DNA of 7,002 nt from Synergistes sp. (lineage in GTDB: Bacteria; Synergistota; Synergistia; Synergistales; Synergistaceae). Made by a program: the position numbers and the translations under genes. This document shows, piece by piece, positions 1 to 6,350 of this stretch. The stretch's first letter is position 1. Every line of letters starts with the position of its first letter. The stretch is from positions 1 to 7,002 of the forward strand of contig JAEEYY010000148.1 of assembly GCA_016288355.1 (NCBI GenBank), in the 5' to 3' direction. Below the pieces are notes generated by a model, which had not been told where the DNA came from, ran no database searches, and worked only from the letters and a program-made list of their open reading frames with translations.

Positions 1-799
1 TCTCTTTTCTTGCCTCATAGACCGATCGCCCGTCTATTATGCTGTCCGGGCGTGCGGTGTAAACGTATTCAAATGAACAGTGCATGCAGCGTCCGCACTT
101 TTTCTCCGGCTGGACACGCAGGCTTTTTATGCCCTTTTCGCAGATCACGACTATCTCGCCGGGTTCCACGTCGCGCAGCAGCCTGGCTCCTACTATGTCA
201 AGAGCGCAGGATTCGGACGCGACATAGTACGTACCGTTGTTTTCGCCGATCACGAGCGGCTTGAAGCCGTACGGGTCACGGGCGGCGACTATGGAATTTT
301 CCAGAAGCACGAGAAGGGAATAGGAGCCTTCGATCCTGCGCAGCGCGTCGACGAACGCGTCTATCGGCTGCATATGCGACTTCTGTGCCATCATATGCAG
401 TATCGCTTCGGAATTTGTGGAGGACTGGAATATGGCTCCGCGCTGTACAAGCTGATTGGTAAGCTCTTCAAGGTTGGTTACTATGCCGTCGTGAGCTATC
501 GCGATCGGGCCGCGCGCATAATTAGCGCTTATAGGAAGTACATTCTGCAGCCGCGAACTCTCAAGAGGCACATAACGCACGTGTCCTATCGCACAGTGCC
601 CCTGTTCATCGGCGAGCTGCTTCTGGTCTATCGCGTTGTGAAGCAGTCCCAGCCCGCGCTTGGAAGAGACAGCGCCGTTCTGTACCCACGAGATGCCGGC
701 TGATTCCTGTCCCCTGTGCTGAAGTGCGTAGAGGCCTAAATATACTTCCTCCAGCACTGTGTTTTTTGCGGTGCTGTATGCACCAAAGATACCGCTCAT
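1..799 (-). CDS. PurF-like amidophosphoribosyltransferase paralog with inactivated glutaminase site (3' end beyond window)
   Basis: The start ATG is at 797-799, six bases after the purC stop, behind a weak GA-rich ribosome site. The frame is open for 266 codons to the left edge. It begins MSGIFGAYS and keeps QHRGQESAG (27-35), IGHVRY (71-76), the RDPYGF turn (174-179), ASESCA (194-199), LLRDVEPGEI (207-216) and FEYVY-ARPDS (243-253), so homology to PurF is certain; hand alignment to the intact PurF in this window gives about 55% identity. Residues needed for glutamine hydrolysis in the family are replaced: nucleophile Cys2 is Ser, RYxT Thr78 is Pro, HNG Asn104 is Asp, and Asp129 is Asn. Arg75 remains. 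A two-residue insertion brings Cys235, Cys238 and Cys241 into a CX2CX2C cluster; Cys241 matches the first Fe-S ligand of Bacillus-type PurF. The phosphoribosyltransferase domain lies outside the window, so PRPP binding cannot be judged. A glutaminase-dead paralog is read directly; its role is unknown. Confidence 0.93.
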   Translation of the reverse strand, partial: MSGIFGAYSTAKNTVLEEVYLGLYALQHRGQESAGISWVQNGAVSSKRGLGLLHNAIDQKQLADEQGHCAIGHVRYVPLESSRLQNVLPISANYARGPIAIAHDGIVTNLEELTNQLVQRGAIFQSSTNSEAILHMMAQKSHMQPIDAFVDALRRIEGSYSLLVLLENSIVAARDPYGFKPLVIGENNGTYYVASESCALDIVGARLLRDVEPGEIVVICEKGIKSLRVQPEKKCGRCMHCSFEYVYTARPDSIIDGRSVYEARKE

Positions 800-805
800 C
801 GCTCT

Positions 806-1519
806 CTATTCCGAGATCCTCTTCCAGATCTCCTCGTAGGCCGCCATAACATTGCCGAGATCTTTGCGGAAGCGGTCCTTATCGAGATGATCTCCGGTCG
901 AGCTGTCCCAGAAGCGGCAGGTGTCAGGCGAGATCTCGTCCGCCAGCATCAGCTTGCCGTCAGAGTCTTTTCCGAATTCAAGTTTGAAATCGACGAGCAC
1001 GACGCCCTTTCCCGCAAAATAATCCTTCAGGATATCGTTTACCTTGAACGATATCTCCTTGATCTTGTCTATCTCTTCTTTTGTAGCCCATCCGAAGAGA
1101 AGTGCATGGTCTTCTATTATAAAGGGGTCCCCGAGCGCGTCGTCTTTGTAGCACATCTCAAAAAGCGGGCGGGGGAGCTTCATGCCTTCCTCAACGCCGA
1201 GGCGCTTGCAGAGAGAGCCTGTAGTGATATTACGGACAATGACTTCGAGGGGCACTATCTTTACGCGGCGCACAAGCTGATGCACGTCGTCTATCTGTCC
1301 GGCAAAGTGAGATTCTACGCCATTTTTGGCCAGCAGTTCAAAGAGACGCGACGATATCTTGTTGTTCAGCACGCCCTTGCCGCTCATAGTAGCTTTTTTC
1401 TGCCCGTTGAAGGCGGTGAAGCTGTCTTTGTACTCGACTATGAGATATTTCGGATCTTCAGTAGTATAAAGCTTCTTTGCCTTGCCTTCATAAATGAGTT
1501 CTTTTTTCGTCAGATCCAT
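806..1519 (-). CDS. purC: Phosphoribosylaminoimidazole-succinocarboxamide (SAICAR) synthetase
   Basis: A 237-residue cytosolic enzyme, the usual length of bacterial PurC. It joins L-aspartate to CAIR using ATP, giving SAICAR in de novo purine synthesis. Visible family motifs are the N-terminal YEGKAKKLY (10-18, nucleotide-binding strand and loop), SFTAFNGQKK (33-42), the signature VPLEVIVRN (89-97) followed by TTGSLCKR (99-106), and the C-terminal ADEISPDTCRFWD (193-205), which is the second family signature. The start ATG is preceded by a strong Shine-Dalgarno site. It lies 67 bases after purF, the largest gap inside the operon, and six bases before the purF-like gene, so it is inserted between the two PurF paralogs. 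No key residue appears to be missing. Confidence 0.98.
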   Translation of the reverse strand: MDLTKKELIYEGKAKKLYTTEDPKYLIVEYKDSFTAFNGQKKATMSGKGVLNNKISSRLFELLAKNGVESHFAGQIDDVHQLVRRVKIVPLEVIVRNITTGSLCKRLGVEEGMKLPRPLFEMCYKDDALGDPFIIEDHALLFGWATKEEIDKIKEISFKVNDILKDYFAGKGVVLVDFKLEFGKDSDGKLMLADEISPDTCRFWDSSTGDHLDKDRFRKDLGNVMAAYEEIWKRISE

Positions 1520-1521
1520 TG

Positions 1522-1533
1522 TCCTTCTCCTCC
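1522..1533 (-). promoter_or_regulatory. Ribosome binding site of purC
   Basis: On the minus strand the bases read GGAGGAGAAGGA, with the GGAGG core (1529-1533) nine bases before the purC ATG. It is clearly stronger than the sites before the other downstream pur genes. It lies in the only sizeable intergenic gap of the operon (1520-1586), which also holds a short CGGC-AAACA-GCCG hairpin just after the purF stop. I see no run of T residues after that hairpin, so it does not look like a terminator. Confidence 0.75.
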
Positions 1534-1586
1534 GTATTGTTATATTTAAGGTATGTTATACTTTTCCGGCTGTTTGCCGCATGAAG

Positions 1587-2960
1587 TCAGACTTCAAGGG
1601 AACAGCCGTTTTCTTCGTCGTCAAGGTAATCTCCGTCAAAGCATGCCGTGCACAGCTGGTCATGCGGCAGCCCTATCGCGGAGCAGAGCTCGCTGCATGA
1701 GATGTAGCGCAGTGAGTCCGCGCCTATATCACCGCACAGCGATTCGATATCTGTCTGTGCGGCTATCAGTTCGTCCGAGCTCGGCGTGTCTATCCCGTAG
1801 TAGCACGGGTAGCGGACCGGCGGGGAAGCGATGCACATGTGGACCTTTTTCGCGCCTGCCGACCTTATCGTCGATACCGTACGTCCCGCCGTCGTTCCGC
1901 GGACGATGGAATCGTCAACTATCACTGCCTCTTTGCCGTTGAATATGCCCGGCTGCGGATTCAGCTTGATCCTCACGCCTGCCTCGCGTACGCGCTGCGT
2001 AGGCTGAATAAAGGTCCTGCCGACATAGCGGTTGCGCACGACGCCGGCTTCAAACGGGACTTCAGCTTCCTCGGCAAGACCGAGCGCCGCAAGCGTCCCG
2101 CTGTCCGGCATGCCGGATACCACGCAGTCTTTGGGGCATTCCATGCCGCGTGCCAGACATGCGCCGAGCTCTTTTCTGGCCCTGTATACGGAGCGCCCGT
2201 CGATAACGCTGTCCGGGCGCGCGAAGTATACATATTCGAAAGCGCAGTGACGCAGGCGCGGCTGCTGTTTCCCGAATCTGCGGGATATCACGCCGCGCCG
2301 GTCTATGATCAGAATCTCTCCGGGCTCTACGTCACGCAAAAGTTCCGCTCCGATGATATCGAAAGCGCAGGACTCTGAGGCTATGTAATAAGTCTCTTCT
2401 TTTTTGCCCAGCACTAAAGGACGGAAGCCCCATGGATCACGGGCGGCTATAAGGCAGTCTTCAAGCAACAGGATGAGGCTGTAGGCGCCGCTTATCCTTG
2501 AAAGTGCGTTTTCGAAGGCTTCAAGCTGCACGGTGTTGGGCTGATGCGCCATAAGCTGGATGATCGTCTCCGTGTCGCAGGTAGTCTGGAAGATCGCCCC
2601 GCGGTTGGCAAGGTAGCTCGAAATGGCGACGGCGTTTGTAAGATTGCCGTTATGGGCTATCGCTACCGGGCCCTGCGCGTAGTTTGCCCCCAGCGGCTGG
2701 CTGTTTTCAGGTCTGGTACCGCCGGCCGTGGCGTATCGCACATGGCCTATAGCCGCGTGTGCTTTGATCTTTTCCAGCTCATCCTGCTGAAGCGCGTCAT
2801 GCACAAGTCCGGGCCCTTTTTTGATATGGACGGAGCCGTCCTGGGTCCATGCGACCCCGGCCGAAAGCTGCCCTCTGTGCTGCAGCGCGAAAAGCCCGAG
2901 GTAAACGTCCTCAAGAACAGGCGCGCCGCTTGCGCTGTAAGCCCCGAAGATGCCGCACAT
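1587..2960 (-). CDS. purF: Amidophosphoribosyltransferase (glutamine PRPP amidotransferase)
   Basis: A 457-residue protein catalysing the first committed purine step: glutamine plus PRPP gives 5-phosphoribosylamine. The N-terminal class II (Ntn) glutaminase domain is intact: Cys2 directly after Met, HVRYATAG (73-80, Arg75 and Thr78), AHNGN (102-106, Asn104) and CDTE (128-131, Asp129). The C-terminal phosphoribosyltransferase domain has SGMPDSG (282-288), the flexible loop NRYVGRTFIQPTQ (310-322) and the PRPP motif VIVDDSIVRGTT (346-357). Cys239, Cys386, Cys437 and Cys440 fall where the 4Fe-4S ligands of the Bacillus-type enzyme are expected. There is no propeptide before Cys2, as the upstream frame has no start. 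One oddity is QHRGQLSAG (27-35), with Leu where family members normally carry Glu or Asp. It follows purL by two bases, with its ribosome site (AGGGG, 2974-2978) inside purL. Product inhibition by purine nucleotides is usual for the family. Confidence 0.98.
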   Translation of the reverse strand: MCGIFGAYSASGAPVLEDVYLGLFALQHRGQLSAGVAWTQDGSVHIKKGPGLVHDALQQDELEKIKAHAAIGHVRYATAGGTRPENSQPLGANYAQGPVAIAHNGNLTNAVAISSYLANRGAIFQTTCDTETIIQLMAHQPNTVQLEAFENALSRISGAYSLILLLEDCLIAARDPWGFRPLVLGKKEETYYIASESCAFDIIGAELLRDVEPGEILIIDRRGVISRRFGKQQPRLRHCAFEYVYFARPDSVIDGRSVYRARKELGACLARGMECPKDCVVSGMPDSGTLAALGLAEEAEVPFEAGVVRNRYVGRTFIQPTQRVREAGVRIKLNPQPGIFNGKEAVIVDDSIVRGTTAGRTVSTIRSAGAKKVHMCIASPPVRYPCYYGIDTPSSDELIAAQTDIESLCGDIGADSLRYISCSELCSAIGLPHDQLCTACFDGDYLDDEENGCSLEV

Positions 2961-2962
2961 TT

Positions 2963-5116
2963 TTATCTGTTTTCCCCTGAGAATGCCTCTGTCAGTTCAT
3001 CAAGAGTCAGGGAGAGAATATTCTTCCAGACAAAGTTCTTCCCGCCGGCCTTTCCTGCCCTCACTGCCGGGAAGCCGCTCCATATCTTTTCGAATTCAGC
3101 GGCTTTTTCAGGAGTGACCGAATATATTGCGCGTGCGCCGCCTTCCGAGAAAAGAAGCGACTCAACGGACGCCTCCGGTTCAAGCGTTATCTCCATGCCG
3201 GTGCCGGATGCTATCGCTTCATTTGCAAGCGCTGTGGCAAGTCCGCCGCCGGCAGCCACTCTTCCGGAAACTGCAGCCTGTTCGCGGGCCGTCTTTATGG
3301 CGCGTTCGCGGAACGCCTTTTCTGCTTCGGGATCCGGTTCGACGGTCTTGCCGAGCGGCTTTCCGTTTTTGGCGCTCTGGTAGCGGGACGCGGAAAGAGA
3401 CCCCTCTGTTTTGCCTACTATATAGATATAGTCTCCCTCTTTTGTCATCCCGGCGCGTATCACAAGATCTCTGTCGGTAAGCAGACCGGCCGTGACCACG
3501 AGAGGCGTCGGGTAGATGCGGTCGTTCGCCGTTTCGTTGTAAAGGCTGACGTTGCCGGAAACTACCGGGCAGTCAAGCGCGCGGCACACGTCGGCAAGAC
3601 CGTGTATGCATTCTTTAAGTTCGTAGAATTTATCGGGCTGTTCGGGTGAAGCGAAATTCAGGCAGTTGGTCATGCCTAAAGTATCCGCTCCGGTCAGCCA
3701 CAGTCCGCGGAGCGACAGGGCCATGGTCTCTGCCGCGCCCGTATAGGGGTCGGTCCAGCATTTGTAAGGTTCAGCTTCCATCGTAAGCACGCAGGCCCTG
3801 TGCGTATCCGGCACTTCGACGACGGCTGCCGGCTCTCCGGGGCCCGCTATCGTGTGCAGCTGTACCATAGAGTCATACTGTTCCCATATCGTGTCCTTTT
3901 TGTGCCCGTTGGGGCATGAGAGCATCTCAAGCAGATCTTTTTTCGGATCATCAGACTTAAGGGTAGACAGATCCAGCGTCTGACGTGCGTTCAGGTCGGC
4001 GGGGACTTCCGACGGCCAGAAGACCTCGGGCGCGCTGCCGAGTATAGAAGTGGGCAGATCGGCTTCAAGCGTGCCGTTCTTGTAGACGCGGTAGCGGCCG
4101 CTATCAGTCATTTCGCCGACGACGGCGCAGTCGAGCCCGTAATGGTCGGCCATCGCAAAGACCGCGTCAAGCTTTTCCTTTTCTACGATAAGAAGCATGC
4201 GCTCCTGCGATTCTGAGAGGAATATCTCCCACGAAAGCATATCCGCCTCACGAAGAGGAATCTTTTCAACAAAAATGTCTATGCCGCAGCCGCTCTTGTG
4301 AGCTATCTCGCTCGAGGATGAAAGAATGCCTGCAGCGCCCATATCCTGCATCGACGCTATCATTCCCTTGTCAAGAAGATCCAGGCAGCATTCTATAAGA
4401 AGCTTTTCCTCAAACGGGTCACCTATCTGTATCTGCGGTTTGCTGGCCCTTGAATCTTCGTCAAGCTCGCGCGACGCAAAGGAAGCGCCCGCTATGCCGT
4501 CACGTCCGGTCTTTGAACCGAGCAGCACCGCGAAGTCCCCCTTTTTGGCCGTCTGCGAGCTCGCCATTTTGTCCAGGCGCACGAAGCCTGCGCTGAACGC
4601 GTTGACGAGAGGGTTGTCGTTGTAGCATGCGGAGTAGAAAGTCTTGCCGCCTACTATGGGAACGCCGACGGCATTTCCGTAGGCTCCTATGCCTTCAACG
4701 ATACCCTTTGCGAGATTCTGCGTCTTGCGCAGTTCCGCGCTGCCGAAGAAAAGTCCGTCCATGGACACGGAAGGACGGGCCCCCATTGCAATAATGTCGC
4801 GGATGATGCCGCCTACGCCTGTCGCCGCTCCCTGGAAGGGGGCCACCGCCGACGGGTGGTTGTGGCTTTCGACCTTGAAGGCAAAGCCCCAGCCTTCGCC
4901 CATATCCACAACGCCTGCGTTCTCGCCCTGTCCCTGAAGTACATATTTCCCTTTGGAAGGATATGTGCGCAGCAGCGGACGCGTTGATTTATAGCTGCAG
5001 TGCTCGGACCACATTACGCCTATAAGCTCCAGCTCCAGGTCGTTGGGCTCGCGCCCGAGCAGTTCGATTATTCTTTTGTATTCCGTCTCCGAAAGACCGA
5101 CTTCACGAAAGCCCAT
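2963..5116 (-). CDS. purL: Phosphoribosylformylglycinamidine (FGAM) synthase, large subunit, small-type PurL
   Basis: With the start chosen here the protein is 717 residues, typical of small-type PurL, which works with separate PurS and PurQ subunits. It converts FGAR to FGAM using ATP and ammonia channelled from PurQ. Motifs are MWSEHCSYK (35-43), KVESHNHPS (81-89), QDMGAAG (257-263), the second-repeat segment TLGMTNCLNF (479-488) and VSGNVSLYNE (519-528), showing the family's internal two-fold repeat. The start is the ATG at 5114-5116, four bases after the purQ stop and nine bases after AGAGGTG. A TTG at 5138-5140 would add eight residues overlapping purQ, and a GTG at 5126-5128 four; neither has as good a ribosome site. 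One oddity: near residues 617-626 the usual HDxS(D/E)GGL motif of the second half reads GRVAAGGGL, losing the His, Asp and acidic residues. Confidence 0.97.
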   Translation of the reverse strand: MGFREVGLSETEYKRIIELLGREPNDLELELIGVMWSEHCSYKSTRPLLRTYPSKGKYVLQGQGENAGVVDMGEGWGFAFKVESHNHPSAVAPFQGAATGVGGIIRDIIAMGARPSVSMDGLFFGSAELRKTQNLAKGIVEGIGAYGNAVGVPIVGGKTFYSACYNDNPLVNAFSAGFVRLDKMASSQTAKKGDFAVLLGSKTGRDGIAGASFASRELDEDSRASKPQIQIGDPFEEKLLIECCLDLLDKGMIASMQDMGAAGILSSSSEIAHKSGCGIDIFVEKIPLREADMLSWEIFLSESQERMLLIVEKEKLDAVFAMADHYGLDCAVVGEMTDSGRYRVYKNGTLEADLPTSILGSAPEVFWPSEVPADLNARQTLDLSTLKSDDPKKDLLEMLSCPNGHKKDTIWEQYDSMVQLHTIAGPGEPAAVVEVPDTHRACVLTMEAEPYKCWTDPYTGAAETMALSLRGLWLTGADTLGMTNCLNFASPEQPDKFYELKECIHGLADVCRALDCPVVSGNVSLYNETANDRIYPTPLVVTAGLLTDRDLVIRAGMTKEGDYIYIVGKTEGSLSASRYQSAKNGKPLGKTVEPDPEAEKAFRERAIKTAREQAAVSGRVAAGGGLATALANEAIASGTGMEITLEPEASVESLLFSEGGARAIYSVTPEKAAEFEKIWSGFPAVRAGKAGGKNFVWKNILSLTLDELTEAFSGENR

Positions 5117-5120
5117 ATCT

Positions 5121-5831
5121 CTAAGCACCTCTTTCCGCAAAATCCTGCGCTATCGAAAGCCAGAAAGCGCCTCCGTCCGAGCCGCCGTTCAGATGAGAGA
5201 ACGTGGCGCGCTCGGGATGCGGCATCAGACCCAAAATATTTCCTTCTTTATTGCAAATGCCGGCAATTCCGTTCAGCGCTCCGTTGGGCGCGAACATTTC
5301 GCCGGCCTCTTTTGTCTCCGGATTGGCGTAGCGGAAAACGACGCGCCCCTCCTTTTCGAGCTCTGCAAGCTCGTCCTTGGGCAGGAAGAAAAGCCCTTCA
5401 TGGTGCGCTATGGGATACTGGACTATAGATCCCTTTTTGAGCCCCGACGTGAAGCGGTTGTTTGTCTGTTCAACACGCATCCAGCATTTTCTGCATATAA
5501 AAGTGGTGCTGGTGTTTGCGAGCAGCGCTCCGGGCAGGAGCCTTGTCTCCGTCAGGACCTGAAAGCCGTTGCAGATGCCGAGCAGCCTTTTGCCGGATTC
5601 GGCATGCCTGCGCACGGCTTCTATTATCGGGGAACGGGCCGCCATCGCGCCTGAGCGCAGATAATCCCCGTATGAGAAACCGCCCGGCAGAATCACAAGG
5701 TCCGGCTCTGAGGCAAAGCTGCGCTCCTCGTGCCAGACCATCTCAACAGGGCTTTTGAGCGTTTCGCTGACCGCGCGCTGAACGTCGCGGTCGCAGTTGC
5801 TTCCGGGAAAAACGACTACTGCCGTCTTCAT
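5121..5831 (-). CDS. purQ: FGAM synthase, glutaminase subunit
   Basis: A 236-residue class I (triad) glutamine amidotransferase that supplies ammonia to PurL for FGAM formation. It starts MKTAVVVFPGSNCDRD, the canonical PurQ N-terminus. LPGGFSYGDYLRSG (48-61) is the oxyanion-loop region, GICNGFQ (85-91) carries the nucleophile Cys87, and MPHPER (203-208) supplies His205 and Glu207 of the triad. The length is slightly above the common 225-230. An open frame continues 27 codons upstream into purS, but that segment lacks PurQ similarity, so the ATG at 5829-5831, two bases after the purS stop, is the start. The ribosome site GGGAAG is modest and lies inside purS, consistent with translational coupling. 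Confidence 0.98.
   Translation of the reverse strand: MKTAVVVFPGSNCDRDVQRAVSETLKSPVEMVWHEERSFASEPDLVILPGGFSYGDYLRSGAMAARSPIIEAVRRHAESGKRLLGICNGFQVLTETRLLPGALLANTSTTFICRKCWMRVEQTNNRFTSGLKKGSIVQYPIAHHEGLFFLPKDELAELEKEGRVVFRYANPETKEAGEMFAPNGALNGIAGICNKEGNILGLMPHPERATFSHLNGGSDGGAFWLSIAQDFAERGA
5126..5132 (-). promoter_or_regulatory. Ribosome binding site that sets the purL start
   Basis: The minus strand reads AGAGGTG, nine bases before the ATG at 5114-5116 and inside the last codons of purQ. Its spacing favours that ATG over the upstream TTG (5138-5140) and over the in-site GTG (5126-5128), both of which would overlap or precede this site. Confidence 0.7.
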
Positions 5832-5833
5832 AG

Positions 5834-6085
5834 CTATGCTTCCCGCACTGAGATGCTGTAGGTCTCTATAAGGTCGTTTGCCAAAAGATCGCAGCACATC
5901 TCCCTGACGCATGCGGCCGCCGCTTCAGCGTTTTCCGCCTCCAGGGTCATGGTTACTATTCTTCCGACGCGCACCTCGCTTACCCCTTCGTACCCAAGCT
6001 GGCCGAGCGTCTTTTCGACGGCTTTGCCCTGAGTGTCAAGAACCCCTGCGCGCGGAGTGATCAGCGTCTCTGCATGAAAGATCAT
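5834..6085 (-). CDS. purS: FGAM synthase, PurS subunit
   Basis: A small 83-residue protein, the usual PurS size. PurS dimers bridge PurQ and PurL in the FGAM synthase complex of organisms with small-type PurL and help form the ammonia channel. The family pattern is visible: TPRAGVLDTQGKAVEKTL (10-27), LGYEGVSEVRVGR (30-42) and LLANDLIETY (67-76). The start is the ATG at 6083-6085, behind a strong AAGGAGG site; an open frame extends 16 codons upstream but has no family similarity and would span the ribosome site. It is the first gene of the operon, about 64 bases downstream of the inferred transcription start, and is followed by purQ after two bases. Cys59, Cys64 and Cys65-type positions are not family signatures; no catalytic residues are expected. 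Confidence 0.95.
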   Translation of the reverse strand: MIFHAETLITPRAGVLDTQGKAVEKTLGQLGYEGVSEVRVGRIVTMTLEAENAEAAAACVREMCCDLLANDLIETYSISVREA

Positions 6086-6093
6086 GAAAACAT

Positions 6094-6100
6094 CCTCCTT
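6094..6100 (-). promoter_or_regulatory. Ribosome binding site of purS
   Basis: The minus strand reads AAGGAGG, eight bases before the purS ATG. It fixes the start at 6083-6085 rather than at an upstream in-frame codon. Confidence 0.88.
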
Positions 6101-6155
6101 GATATTTCTTTCGGCTTTTATATGATGCGGCAAAATTATCTATAACTTGGTTGAT

Positions 6156-6184
6156 AATATAGTTTAATCGACGTTAAATGTCAA
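6156..6184 (-). promoter_or_regulatory. Promoter of the pur operon (sigma-70 type)
   Basis: On the minus strand a perfect -35 hexamer TTGACA (6179-6184) is followed by a 17-base spacer and TATATT (6156-6161), a one-mismatch -10. Transcription would start near 6149, giving a leader of about 64 bases before purS. Such a strong core promoter for a biosynthetic operon implies that control comes from a repressor, an activator or another signal nearby. The leader is too short to hold a purine riboswitch and I see no such fold. Confidence 0.85.
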
Positions 6185-6190
6185 TATAAA

Positions 6191-6202
6191 CCGCTGCAGC
6201 GG
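6191..6202. promoter_or_regulatory. Perfect 12-base palindrome next to the pur promoter (candidate operator)
   Basis: CCGCTGCAGCGG is its own reverse complement. It is a GC-rich island in an AT-rich gap, six bases upstream of the pur -35 hexamer and centred about 47 bases before the inferred transcription start. That is a plausible position for a regulator contacting RNA polymerase. It does not match the E. coli PurR or Bacillus PurBox consensus. Function is inferred from position and symmetry only. Confidence 0.45.
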
Positions 6203-6251
6203 GATACTTTTTGCGGACCTTGCTGAGTCTGTCTGATATCCTTAACGGAGC

Positions 6252-6269
6252 TCAAAATTAAAATTTTGA
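6252..6269. repeat. 18-base AT-rich inverted repeat (candidate protein-binding site)
   Basis: TCAAAATT and AATTTTGA are perfect 8-base arms around a two-base AA centre. The site is mid-way between the divergent promoters, roughly 110 bases upstream of the pur transcription start and 160 upstream of the transporter start. Low sequence complexity makes chance symmetry more likely than for the GC-rich palindrome. Confidence 0.4.
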
Positions 6270-6350
6270 TATTGAATAAGAAGAGTAAAATTACGTTCGT
6301 GACTTAGTTCACATTTTCTTGTAACGGCGGGTTATTGTACAAAATGAATA

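Noticed and set aside
80..703. Long plus-strand open frame opposite the purF-like gene
   Set aside because: It is the antisense shadow of a strongly conserved coding frame, with no ribosome site and no recognisable family.
794..796. Sequencing error as the reason for the missing catalytic Cys in the purF-like gene
   Set aside because: Three further glutamine-site positions are also changed, at distant sites, while the frame and surrounding motifs are intact, so a single error cannot explain it.
1520..1586. Internal promoter or terminator between purF and purC
   Set aside because: A short CGGC-AAACA-GCCG hairpin and a TATAAC are present, but there is no U-run after the hairpin and no credible -35 hexamer at proper spacing.
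2544..3383. Plus-strand open frame of about 279 codons spanning the purF-purL junction
   Set aside because: It lies opposite two certain genes, has no ribosome site and its translation resembles low-complexity antisense of GC-rich coding DNA.
5832..5912. N-terminal extension of PurQ by 27 residues
   Set aside because: The segment overlaps purS, has no PurQ similarity, and the canonical MKTAVVVFPGSN start follows the purS stop by two bases.
6086..6133. N-terminal extension of PurS by 16 residues
   Set aside because: It would read through the AAGGAGG ribosome site that serves the ATG at 6083-6085, and PurS proteins normally begin near that ATG.
6086..6149. Purine riboswitch or PurBox in the purS leader
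   Set aside because: The leader is only about 64 bases and shows no riboswitch core. AAAGCCGAAAGAAAT (near 6104-6119, minus strand) loosely recalls a PurBox but has mismatches at key positions and lacks a partner box.
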